A program made the translations under genes and the position numbers. A model generated the notes under the pieces. The model saw only the letters and a list, made by a program, of their open reading frames with translations. It made no database searches and had not been told where the DNA came from. From positions 5,419,501 through 5,483,500 of the forward strand of contig NC_092613.1 in assembly GCF_047663525.1 (NCBI RefSeq): a stretch of DNA of 64,000 nt. The letters run 5' to 3'. The DNA comes from Anas platyrhynchos. Lineage: Eukaryota > Chordata > Aves > Anseriformes > Anatidae. This document shows, piece after piece, positions 25,415-37,400 of this stretch (the first letter of the stretch is position 1; each line of letters starts with the position of its first letter).

Positions 25415-28400
25415 GTAGGTTGGCGCCCACCTCGCCTGGTTTGGGGACTGAGGTGGGCTCGGGGCATGGAGATTTGGGTGCTTGGGGTGGAGATTTGTGG
25501 GGTCTGGCTCCTGGAAGGTGGCCGTGCTGACAGCAGATCTGTGCCGCAGACCGACCTTGGACATGTCAAGCAAAGCAGGCGGCAAGCGCCCGGCGACCAG
25601 CAGCAGCAGCGAGCCCTCCAACCACGCCATGGTGTCGGAGGTGCCCCCGGAGCGCCCCGGAGGCCGGGTGAGTGCCCGGAGCCATGCGGCACGGCGGGCG
25701 GTGGTGGAGACGGGGTGCTGGGGGTCCCCCAGGGCGCTGAGTGCCTCCTCTCCCCCTCTGCAGGCATCGCGCCCCTCCCGCAAGGGCATCGCCTTCGGGA
25801 AGCGCTCCAACTCCATGAAGAGGAACCCCAACGCTGCCGTGACCAAAAGTGGCTGGCTCTACAAGCAGGTACCCGGCTGCCCCTGATGCTCCATCCCCAG
25901 AATGTGCCTCCCCCTCTGCGCCCGGGTGCCGGCCACCCTTGGGTGCACGTCACCCATGGGTGCGCATCTCCCGCGGTCTCACCGCTCCTCTCTCGCAGGC
26001 CAGCTCGGGGGTGAAGCAGTGGAACAAGCGCTGGTTCGTGCTGGTGGATCGCTGCCTTTTCTACTACAAAGGTACGTTTTTGGGGGCTGCTCGCTTCTGG
26101 GGGTGCTTGCCACGCTGGGGTTAACGCCTCCCTGGCAGCTTGCTGCGCTCACCCTGGCAGCCGAGGGCGAGCATGAATTATTGAGCAGGCTGTTGTGCGA
26201 GCCGAGCAGTGTTTGCTGGCAAAGCAACAGGAAGGCAGAGCTTTCCTACAGGTGGGCTGCCCGCCCGAGCAGCCCCGTGCCTGCACGGGCAGGATCGATG
26301 GGGCCGCGTCCCCAAAACGAAGCTGGAGGGTCTCACCGTGCGCCTAACCCCCCTGGTTTCCCACCAGATGAGAAGGAGGAGAGCATCCTGGGCAGCATCC
26401 CCCTCCTCAGCTTCCGCGTGGCGGCCGTGCAGCCCTCCGACAACATCAGCAGGAAGCACACCTTTAAGGTCAGTGCCCGAGCGCGGGGTCTGGGGGGACC
26501 CCCAGGACGGTGCCGGGGCAGCGGCGATGCTTGCAGGGTCACCGCTGCGCCCTCCCCTTGCTTCCTTGGTGCTGGTGCGTGGAGCAGAGCCAAACCGCAG
26601 AGAGGGGGGACTGCAGTAACCCCCCCCAACATCTCCCATGCCTCCTGATGGGGAAACTGAGGCACGCAGGGGGTGAAGCAGCATCAGCCGCCATCCCTAG
26701 CCCAGGGAGGCTGGGTGCTTGGCTTAGTGCTTGCTGGCTGTGCCAAAACCAAGCAGGTTCCTTCCTGCTCCTGAGCGTGGCAGGAGCTACACGACCCGCT
26801 CCTCTCCGTGTCCTCGGTGCTCGTGTCCCCGTGGGAACCCACGGATAAATAGAAATAGGGACTCAAACCGCCCGGTGCTGCGCTAGGATGAGGCAGCACC
26901 GCAGCCCTCATCTGCGTGCATGGGCTTCCAGCCACAGCACCCAGGGGTTCCCTCCGTGCCACTGCTCCAGCACCTTGGGTACCACTTTGGGTACCCCTTG
27001 GAAGAGGGGACGGGGTCCCAGAGGGCCCCGAAGCCAGGCGAGGGCTGCGCCCACGGTCCCCCCGCTGCGGTTTGACCCCTTGTCTGTGTTTCCTCCTCTC
27101 TCCGCGGGCGAGGATCCCCCCGGCCAGGAGGTCTCCGCACGCCCTTCGGCCACGCCAGCACCCCGCCACCAGCTAGGTAGTATCTGCTTGTGTTTCTGAT
27201 GCATGCAGAGGGCGAGGGGTGACCCGCATGCTTCACTCACCCCGCTCCCACTAATCCGGGGTAGGAATTGGTGCGGTTTTGTGTTTTATCTCTCGCTCTG
27301 GCTGCAGAGCTTTCGAGGTAGGAGGCTGCAGGGTCTGGAGGAGCCAGGCAGGAGGCGTCCCTGCCCCCTGCAGCTGGGGAAAATGGAAACCCAAGGGAGG
27401 GTTTTAACCAACCCCCCTCCCCCCCTTTTTATTTTTTTTAAATTTTAAATGATTTGACCCCCAAAAGTTTTCCAGGGGAAAAAACTATCTTTTTTTTATT
27501 ATTATTATTTTATTTTTTTATTTTCTTCCTCCTTGCTACCTCCCGTCCCTTCCCAGAGAGAGGGAAGGTGGCTGCTTCAGAAAGGCCCTCAGCAGCCAAA
27601 CCTGCCCTCCAGCTGCTGTAGCATGGGGCGGAGGGTGGGCACGGACATCCTGGACCAAAAGCAAACCTTTTTTTCCCCCCAAAAAAAGTGTTCTCTGGGC
27701 CAAGAAGCCACCTTCCCTTAGCCCTGCATGACCGATAACGCTCTGGCCAGCGCTGCTGCTCTCGATGGGATGTGCCCCCCCCCGGCTGCCTCTGGGCACC
27801 CCAGGGCACCCCCAAAATGCTGGGGCGCAGCTCCTGGGGGAAGGAAGGGCTGGTCCCCAGCATCACGGAGGGCGAGGGCATGGCTGCGAGCCCAGGGGAC
27901 GAGGGATCCTGGATCTGCCCGCAGAGCCTTCGTCCCGCCCGGTGCTGCTGAGGATGCTCCTGGGGACCGAGGAGGCTTCTCCCGTGGCACCAGGACCTCG
28001 TGCCGGGGTGGAGATGGAGCTCTCACTCTCCTGTCTGTCTCTCTCCCCACTTCTGTGCCCCCCTGCAGGTGACTGTGTGCTGGGTGGAGGAGGTGCCGGC
28101 GAGTAACGGGCAGTCCCTGTCTCCCCAGGCCGAGCACGCCGGCATCCGGACCTATTTCTTCAGCGCCGAGAACACGGAGGAGCAGGAATCCTGGATCCAA
28201 GCCATGGGCGAAGCCGCCCGGGTGCAGATCCCCCCCACCCAGAGGTCAGAGCACTGCACGGGTCTGGGGGCACCCCTCGGCCTCTTGGAGGGGTGGAGGG
28301 GGCCGTGCGCCACGGCTGGGACCTCTTGGAGCACGGGGGCCCTGCGCAGAATGGAGCTGGGGGAGCATCAGCCCCTCGAGGCTGAGGGAGGGATGGGGGA

Positions 28401-31400
28401 CTGCTGGCACTCCGGGGGTGTTGCAGGGGGAGGGTAATGCTCTCTCGTGTCTCCACGGCCTCCAGACACGAGAAGACAGACTCGGAAAACATCCCTCCCA
28501 GCAAGCACCACCACCACCGCAACGCCGTGCACCGCGAGCACCCCAAGGCCGACCCCGACGCCAAGACCCGGGGTGAAGGCGACGGCCGGGGCTCCGAGAA
28601 GATGGAGAGGAAACCGGAGAGGATGGAGAGCAAGAAGGAACCTTTAGCCAAAGCCAACGGCATCGCGGGGCAGGAGATGCCCTCGGAGCCCGGCAGCCCT
28701 TACCCCGAGGGACCCCGGGTGCCACCGAGCACGGAGAGGCCGACGCAGCCCAACGGGTGGCCCTACTCTTCCCCCAGCCGCCCCGGCAGCACCGCCTACC
28801 CCCCACCCGACGGGGAGAGCGCTGCCCACCGCCGCAGCTTTGCCCCCCGCACCAACCCCGAGAAGATCGCCCAGCGCAAGAGCTCCATGACGCAGCTGCA
28901 GCAGTGGGTGAACCTGCGCCGGGGCAACGTGCCCCCCGAGGAGCTGCGGAGGTGAGGGCTGCGAGGGGGGGGACCCTCCTCCTTTTCTTTTGGGTGATGT
29001 TCTGGGAATGTTTTCCCTCTCCCCACCTGCTTTATCCCCTCCTGGGGTCAGCAAATCTGCTGCATGCTGTGTGGAGGACACCCCCAAAAGCCAAGCAGAG
29101 CGAATTTTGGAGGGGGACCACAGGAGCACAGACACCACCTTTCCCAACGCTGGTGCCGCAGCTGCGTGCTACGAGGATTTCCTTGCCACTGGGACCATCC
29201 CCCTCTCATTTTTTTCTCACTTCCCTCCCAGCCCCACCAGGTTTTACCCCGTTTCTCGCCGGGTACCCGACTACTACTCGCCCTACTCGCCCCAGTACCC
29301 CGAGGACTACCAGTACTACCCGCCCGGCGTGCGCCCTGACAGCATCTGCTCCATGCCCGCCTACGAGCGCGTGAGCCCGCCCTGGGCGCTGGAGGACAAG
29401 CGCCCCTCCTTCCGCAACGGGGGCCCCTACCAGCTCCGGGAGTGGAAGGAGCACCCCGCTTTTGGCCGCCAGGACGTCCCGCTTTGGCTCGCCGGCCCCG
29501 GCAGGCAGCCGACTTATTTCGACGAGGTGGACGCCGCCTCGGGGTCCCTGCGGCGCATGTCACTGCAGCCCCGCTCCCGCTCCGTGCCGCGCTCGCCCAG
29601 CCAGGGCTCCTACACCCGGGCTCGCGTCTACTCCCCCGTCCGCTCGCCCAGCGCCCGCTTCGAGCGGCTGCCACCCCGGGGAGAGGAAATTTACGCCGAC
29701 CCCGCCGCCTTCATGATGAGGAGGTCCATCAGTTCGCCCAAGGTAAGCGTCCGTCGCTGCTGGGGCGTGCGAGGATGGAGGGGACCAAAGTTGGGGACGT
29801 CAGGGTGGGGATGCTGCAGCACAGCCTGCGCCTTTTGGGCACTCATCCTGGCCTCAGGATGCCACCGAGTCCTTGGTGCGCAGGAGCTGGTTGGCTTTAG
29901 GTCCTTCCTTCCAGCCCTGCCAGGAGGGAACAAGCACAATTTGGGTGTCCTGCGCTGCTGGGAGGCTGGAGAGATGGGGCAGGAGGGGAGCTCATGGGGC
30001 CCCCATGAGCAAGGCGATCCCAAGCAGAGTGCTCTGCTGTCCCTATATTTTTGCTGCACCCCTCAAAACCCTGCTGCAGGGCTGGGGGTCTGCACCGGGT
30101 GGGCGAGATGTGTCCTGAGCCCCTGTAGTCGCTCTGAGCAAAAAAGAGGGGATGGGGGAGGCATCGCGTGCCCCTCACCGGTCCCTGGGGTTTATTGGGG
30201 TCTCCTCTCTCCCCAGTACGACTACCTGGGCGACAGGCGGCCCGTCCCCGCGGGGATGTTCCCGTACCACTACCCAGCATCTCCCACGGTCCACGACAAA
30301 ATGGTTCGTACGCTGCTGGCACCGACGGGTGGGCTCGGGGGGGCTGCAAGGACAGGGGGGTCACAGCTCGGGGCACCCTGCTTTGGATGGGTGAGGAGGA
30401 GGCGCCTGCTCCAGGAGCAGCTCTGTGGGTTGGAGAGGGGCTGCGCTGGGTAGGGCAGGACTGCTGGGTGTCTCCAGTCCCTCCTAGCCCCCCTTGGACC
30501 CCCCCCATACATCCCGCAATGCCCAGCTTGTCACCACTGGGGCTGTTCCCCTGGGGATGGGGTGAGGCCGGCGCGCTCCCTGCACCTCTCCCCTCCTCGC
30601 TTCCTCACTTTTTGGCTACCGCTGCTGCTTGGCCCTCAACTGCATTTTTTCCCCCTGGAGCATGGAGCTGGGGTGGGGGGCGACCAGCAGGTGTCCCCCC
30701 CTGTGTGCAGCCCAATCCCGCAGGGCAGGAGCAGCCACTGCAGGAGGGAGAAGCTTAAATTGTCATGAGCTATCCATGCTGCCATCCATCCTCACCAGCG
30801 GAGCCCCAAGGACAGGGACCTGCTGCTTCCAGCCGGGAGGAGAGCGGGGTCTGGGCTCCTGCAGCACGTCCCCGGCCACCCTCCCCGTTTGGGGCAGAGG
30901 AGGTGGCCCCTCGCTTCCCCAGCCCAGAGGTTCTTGGCATTTCTGCAGCCTTCACCTAACCGCTTTGCTTCTTCTTTTATGTGTTTTGTGTGTTCGTTTC
31001 TTGCCGCATGCCTGCTGGCTCCCGGTAGGATGAACTTTTAGACCTGCAGTTGCAAAGAAACCTAGAGTATTTGGACCAGCAGGTAGGCAGAGCTGGCTGC
31101 GAGCCTCACGCTGCTTCTGTCCCCATGTGCCCTGTCCCCAGCGGCGTCCCCTTCCTTCCCAGCACCGCATCTCTTCCCCTAACATCCATCCTCACCCCTC
31201 TTGGCATTAAAGCAGCACGCGTTGTCTTTGCTTTGCTTCCTCCATCCTTCCCCTCTGTAGGGTCTCTCGTTGCTTGGCAGAGAACCCCCCCCCCGACAGT
31301 GCCTTCTGTGGGGTGTGCTGGAGCCGGCGGGGTGGTGCGGGATGTCCCCGCGCCCCGCGGTGCCTCCGGCATCGGTGTGAGCCCAGCTGCTGCCAAAATG

Positions 31401-34400
31401 ATCAACCAGGGCACCCAGCAAGGGGCTGCGAGCCCCTGCAGGTGGCTGGGTTGGGGCATGGAGGTGCTTGGTGCTCGCCCAGGACCCCCGCAGGAGGGTG
31501 AGCAAGGCGTGCAGCCAGGCGAGGTGGCGTTGGTGACGCTCTCGCCCTGCGCCTCCTCGGAGGCGAGAGGTTTGATGCAGGGCTGGGGGCAGGAGCCTGC
31601 TGGGACTGGCACCGAAGCAGCAGCTCCCGGGATTTTGCATGCCAAGGGGGGGGTTTGGAGAGAAGCCACGAGCTGACTTCATCCTGGGGACAGGGGGAGG
31701 GAAAGCCTGGGAGGCAGCTGCGGGAGCAGGGGGGTGAAAAGCGCGGGCACGGCTGAAATCAGAGAGGGGGACGGGAGCCATCGGCCGCTGCTGCCGCCCG
31801 GCGCTTGCTTGCACTGAGGGAGCTGCTCCAGAGACAATCTCATTAGTCTGCAAATCCCCATCGGTGCAGTAATCACCAAGATCTGTGTCTGCCTTGGAGC
31901 AGAGCCAAGGACAAGCAGGAGCGCTCGGTGCACTGAAAGCTCTCTGGATTATTTCACAGCCATCGGCAGCAACGCTCGGTCTCCGAGGCGCTTCAAAATG
32001 CTCCCTAAAAAGGCTTTCCATCTCCTCCTCCTCTCCTGCTGACCTCTGGAGAGACTAATTCAGAGGGATGTTGTCGAGTAGCTCTTTTAAAACAGTTTGC
32101 TACTTCATTTTTGCTCTCCTCGCTTGTCTGGAGAGCTGCACTGGCTGCAGTCAGGGGCTGGCTGCGCCCCGCCTCGCTGACCGGCCCCAAACTGGGGGCT
32201 GGTCCTGGATCCGTGCTTCAGCTGCCCTCACCCCTTGGTCCTCAGGGGTTGTGGCTGTGAGGGCATCGTCTGCCTCTCATCTTCGGGCACCTGCAGTGTT
32301 TCTGCGTGCTGCTGTCCCCGCAGGAGGCTCTGCTGCTTGAAGCCACGGGGCTGGAGCGGGGGACCCTGCTGTCCCCACGAGGCTGCGGTCCCCTCCGTAC
32401 CCAGAGCGTGTCTGTGCTCACGGGCAGGACGTGGAGCTGTCTGTCGTTGGGCCCCTCTGTCTGTCTGTCTGAGGCCACCCTGTGCGTCGCGGCCGTGGGT
32501 GTCTCTGTGCAAGCCTGTGTCTGTGCGTGCAGTTGGCTGCAGCCCAGCTCGGAGCTGGCTCGCGTGGATCTGTTTCCCTCTCCCCCCAACAAAGTTTTCA
32601 GCCCTCGGGATGCTCTTGACTGCCCCAGACAGGGCAGCAGCAGCCTGGGGCAGCAATTTCCTCGTGGCTCAAGCACCTGGGACATCTCTCGGAGGTGGCA
32701 CCTTGCAGCACGATGCCCCGACGGGTCCTGGACAGAGCTGCACCGACGGCACCCGAGCGCACGGGCGTCTCCGCTGACCTCTGAAATTTCCTTCCCTGTC
32801 TGTCGCAGATGAGCGAGAGCGAAACCCTGATCAGTATGGTGAACAGGATGGTGGAGACCTCCTCCCCTAGGGCTCAGCTCTACATGCAAGTAAGCCTTTG
32901 GCCACTGGGCTGGCCCGGCCGCTCGTGCATGGCAGGCCACCTCCGCCGCCCCACGCACCATCCCCGAGGTCACCTCCTGCCATCTCCGCTCATGCAAGCT
33001 CCAGCATCCATGCGGCGCCGGCACATCACGCTCTGGGGGCCCTGCTAGTCCATCCCAGGCTTTGCTAATCCATCCATGAGCCATTGCAACGCCGTCAATC
33101 CTTGTCCCGAGAGCACGAGGTGGGGACTCTGCGGTCCCCAGCCCTCGCCCTCGTTCAGGCGCTTTGCTCGCCGTCGTGTTGAAGAGGCAAGGAGAAGGCG
33201 GATCCGGAGGAATCCAGCCCAAGGATCTTAAACCAAAGCAATGCCTCCGGTGTTGAGGAGAGGAAGCAGCCTGCTACCCCACGAGGCTGTGGCACGCTTC
33301 TCTCCTCTTGCCTGCTGGCACTCGGTGCCACGAGCAGGGCAGGATCGGGCCAGACCCGGGCAGGCATCTCTTGGATGTGTGACCGGGCAATCCCTGGTGT
33401 TTCTTGGGGAAGGGAAGGTGCCTGTTCCCATCCCTGGGCCAGGGGAGCAGGGATGCGCTGCAGGGTGAAGGCAGAGCAGCTGCGATGCTTTTGTTGGCCG
33501 GGCTCCCTGCTCGGAGGCAGCAGGAGCCACATCTGCCAGACTGTGCCGCGAGCTGAGCCGGGCATTTCCCAGGTCCGGGTCTATTTGCATTGTCCTGTGG
33601 TTTTAAATCACTCTAAAGTAGCGTCTTGCTTTCTAGCAATAATGATCCCCTTCTTCCTATCTTATGCCTTTCATCTCGAGATCTTGGAGGCATTTAATTG
33701 GTGAGGTCCCATTAGTAATTTAGATTTCCAGGAAAGGAAAATGACTCACAGAGAAGCTGGATGGTAAACAGGTCCTGATGTGACGGCTGATTTATGGGTG
33801 CTTCTACTCCACTAAGTGGGATTACAGCTTAATCTTCCTGCCTTTGTTTCCCTGCCTGTGAAACGGTGGCAGCTGGATGCCAGGCAGTTAATGATTCACC
33901 AGACATCTCTCCAGCCCAGCTCTCGGTGTCTGGTGGAGAGCTGGTCTCCGGTTAACTCCTGCTGCTCGCCGGGCCGATGGGCACCGGGGCTGGGAATGGG
34001 GATGAGGCTGAGCCTTCCCCCACCCCGTGCTGCCTCTGGGGACCTGGTCCTCGTTTCTCCTTCTCAGGGACCTGGAGAGGGGCTGCTGGCCGGCTGCAGC
34101 CTCTCCTCCCCGAGGGGCTCCTGGCAGCACACAGCCCCCGGCGCCAGGCTCACCCCGCGCTCTGCTTGCAGGTGACGCCCTTCCCCGAAGCCTACAGGGA
34201 GCCTCTGCACGCCTACAAGATAAGCGAGCAAGACACCGATGTAAGAGCAAATGTCCGTGCTGCGTGTCCTCCCTCTGCCCCTCGCCCTACGTGTCCTGTC
34301 CCGTGCAATGAGCCCGGCAGGCTGGAAACCCCCCCTGCGCCCAGACATCGTCCCATTTACCCAACCCCGAGGGCTGTGCCCTGGCTGCATCCCATCTCCC

Positions 34401-37400
34401 CCATCACTGCTGGGCTCTCACCCTTCCTTCCCTTATTTTCTCTTTCCTGCCCGGGAGCAGAAGCTGCTGGGGAAGCTGTGTGAGCAGAACAAGGTGCTGC
34501 GGGAGCAGGAGAGGCTGGTGCAGCAGCTTCGAGCGGAGAAGGTTCGTGGTGCACACAGGCTGGGGACAGCTCAGGGGGCACATTTGTGGGCTGGGGGGGG
34601 GGTGGATTTCATGGTCCCAGTGGTCTCCATGCATTAACGGCCCATTAAGGAGCAGGAAATGCTGCTCCTGCCCCATTTGCCCCGGTGAGTGCTCTCATGG
34701 CTGCATCGCCTCCTTGTGCCCCCCAGGAGAGCCTGGAGAGTGCCCTGATGGGGACGCACCAGGAGCTGGAGATGTTCGGCAGCCAGCCAGCTTATCCGGA
34801 GAAGCTGCTGCACAAGAAGGAATCGCTGCAGAACCAGCTCATCAACATCCGCGTGGAGCTCTCGCAGGCCAGCACGGTACGGGGCTCCCCCTCCACCATG
34901 CTCCCCATCCCCATTCCTGCCCCATTCCCCGTCCCCGTCCCCATCCGTCCTTCCCGGAGCAGCTGTCAGAGCTCCGTGCCCATGGCTCCTGCCCAAACCC
35001 CTCCAACTCCCCCGCTCCACAGGCTTTGGCCAACAGCACCGCTGAGTACGAGAGCCTGGAGAGCGAGGTGTCCGCCCTGCACGACGACCTCTGGGAGCAG
35101 CTGAACCTCGACATCCAGGTGAGCAGGACCCCAGCAGCCCCAGGAGCCCCCCAGCAGCCCCAGCTGGTGCAGGATGAGGTCCCCTGGTTCCTTCAGCCCT
35201 CTGATCCCACAAGGAGACGGTCTGCAAGCGGCTGCAGGACGTGGCAGCAGGGATGGGACGTGGCTGGGATGGGACACAGCAGGGCTGGTTATGGGGCTGG
35301 CAGCACTGGGAGCCTCTCTGACCGCTGCTTTTCACCCCTGCAGAATGAAATGGTCAACAGGCAGATCCAGAAGGAGATCTGGCGGATCCAGGACGTGATG
35401 GAGGGGCTGAGGAAGAACAACCCGTCCCGCGGCACGGACACCGCCAAGCACAGAGGTGAGCAGGCTCGGTCCCTGCCCTGCATGGCACAGCCACCAGCAT
35501 GCCACAGCTTGGGGCATCCCCCGGGACAGGCACTCACTTGGAGAGGCTGTGCTGTGGTGCACGTGCTTATTTCTGCTTTTTTTTCACTTTCTTTTTTTTT
35601 TTTTTTCCCTGCAGTGGCCATCGGCCCCTCGGGCACGTACAGCTCCAACAGCCCTGCCAGCCCCCTGAGCTCGGCCAGCCTCACCAGCCCCCTGAGCCCC
35701 TTCTCCCTCGTCTCCGGCTCCCAGGGCTCGCCCACCAAGCCGGGTCCCAGCGAGGTGAGTGAGCCGGGGTGTCCCCAGGGAGCCCCGAGTCCTCACTGGG
35801 GCACCGGGTGCGCATGTGGCTCTGCCTGGGGGCACGTCCCTGGGCTGTGGGGTCTCCTGGTGAAGTCTGGGTCCGTGCCCCTCACAGGGGCTGTGTCAGG
35901 GCTCGTGCACCGAGCATCCTGATGGCTGGGAATTGCTCAGCTCCAGGGCCAGCTCCTGCTGCCACCGCAGTCTCTGCATCCACTGATCTCAGCTGCAACT
36001 GTGGGAAGTTCAGGGTGGAACCTGGGGACTCCCCAAAGCTGCCCTGGCTGTGCCAAGGCTATGCCAACGTCTCCTGATAGCCCTGAGCTCGGGGAGGGTC
36101 TCTCCAGCTGCCCCCTGCCCTGCCTGGCCCCGCTGCGCATGGGAGATGGGAAAAGTCCCCCCGTGGATGGGGACACAGAAGTGCAGGACCGAAGGAGCAG
36201 CCGCCAGCTGCTCTCCCTCCTCCTTTCCCCGGCCTTCCGCTGTGTTTTGTCTCGTGCTCTCTCTAACTCTCTTTTCCTTCCCGTCTCTCAGTTTCTCTGC
36301 TCTCACGCCTAACGCTCCTCTCCACCCCAGGAACCCGGCCCGCCTCGACCTCCCCTCCCCAAGTCGTATGTCCCCCTGGAGCCTCCTCCGACCGTCCCTC
36401 CGCTCCCTAGCGAGAGCCGCCCCTGGCCGTACCCCACCTCCCCTTCCTGGCAGCGAGGCGGCGAGGCGCAGAGGGGACAGGTACCAAAACCTCTCCCGAG
36501 CAGCCCCGAGAAGAGCAGCCCCTTCCCTCCCTCCCCGACACCTCGGGGACCAGGCAGGGACAGCGTGGAGGTGGCACTCAGCTAGGGGACAGCGGCACGT
36601 GGCACCGCTCCGCCTCTCCGAGGGGCGCAGTGGGCACTGACCCCAAGGCAGCTTCACCGGGGCCTCTCCAGGTCCCCACCACCCACCCACAGCACCCGTG
36701 TGGATGCTCAGGACTGGGCCAGGCTCCTCTCGGGTAGCTGGAGGTGTAAATCTGCTGCAGCCCCAGCTTCTCTGCTTTCCTCTGCCCTCTCCTCTCTCGC
36801 TGTCCTTCTGCGGCACCGCTCCCTGCTGCGCCAGGGGCCGGAGAGCTCGGCCGGCCTGGGGTGACCGCGTGTGCAAACCCAAACCTGGAGGTTCCTGGCA
36901 CCATCTCAGCCGTGTTCCCACCTGGGAATGGGGCCACGTTTGGAGTCTGGGAGGCAGAAGTGTCCTTGCAACAGGGTGGCCCTGGGAGGGGTCAGGATGC
37001 ATGCGTGTGGGGCTGTAAAAACAAAAGCTGTGCTGAGCTGGGAATGATGATGGACCCGAGTGTGAGTGTCACCAGAGCGTGCTCAGGGTGCAGGAGGGGA
37101 AGGACCACAAAAACAGCCCTCGGCTCGCTCCCTGCTGCTGCCCAGTGCCTGCCCCAGCTCCTGCCCTCATGGGACCCGGTCCCCTCCTGCAGGCAGGGGC
37201 AGGAGCTCAGCACGGGGCACCTCCAGCCCGGAGCTCCTGGGTGCCCTCTCCAAGCCGTGTCAGGACCGTCCCCCTGCAGAAAGCTTTTCCAACACGGGGC
37301 TGTGTCACCAGGACACTGAGGGGTGCCTGGCCACGAGCTGCAGAGCCCTCCCAGCCCGTGTCCCCGCTGAAGGAGCACGCTTTGGGTGTGCTGGTGGTCT

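Noticed and set aside
28246-28806. Long minus-strand frames opposite PLEKHA6 exons
   Set aside because: They mirror the GC-rich coding exons on the other strand and show no independent motif.
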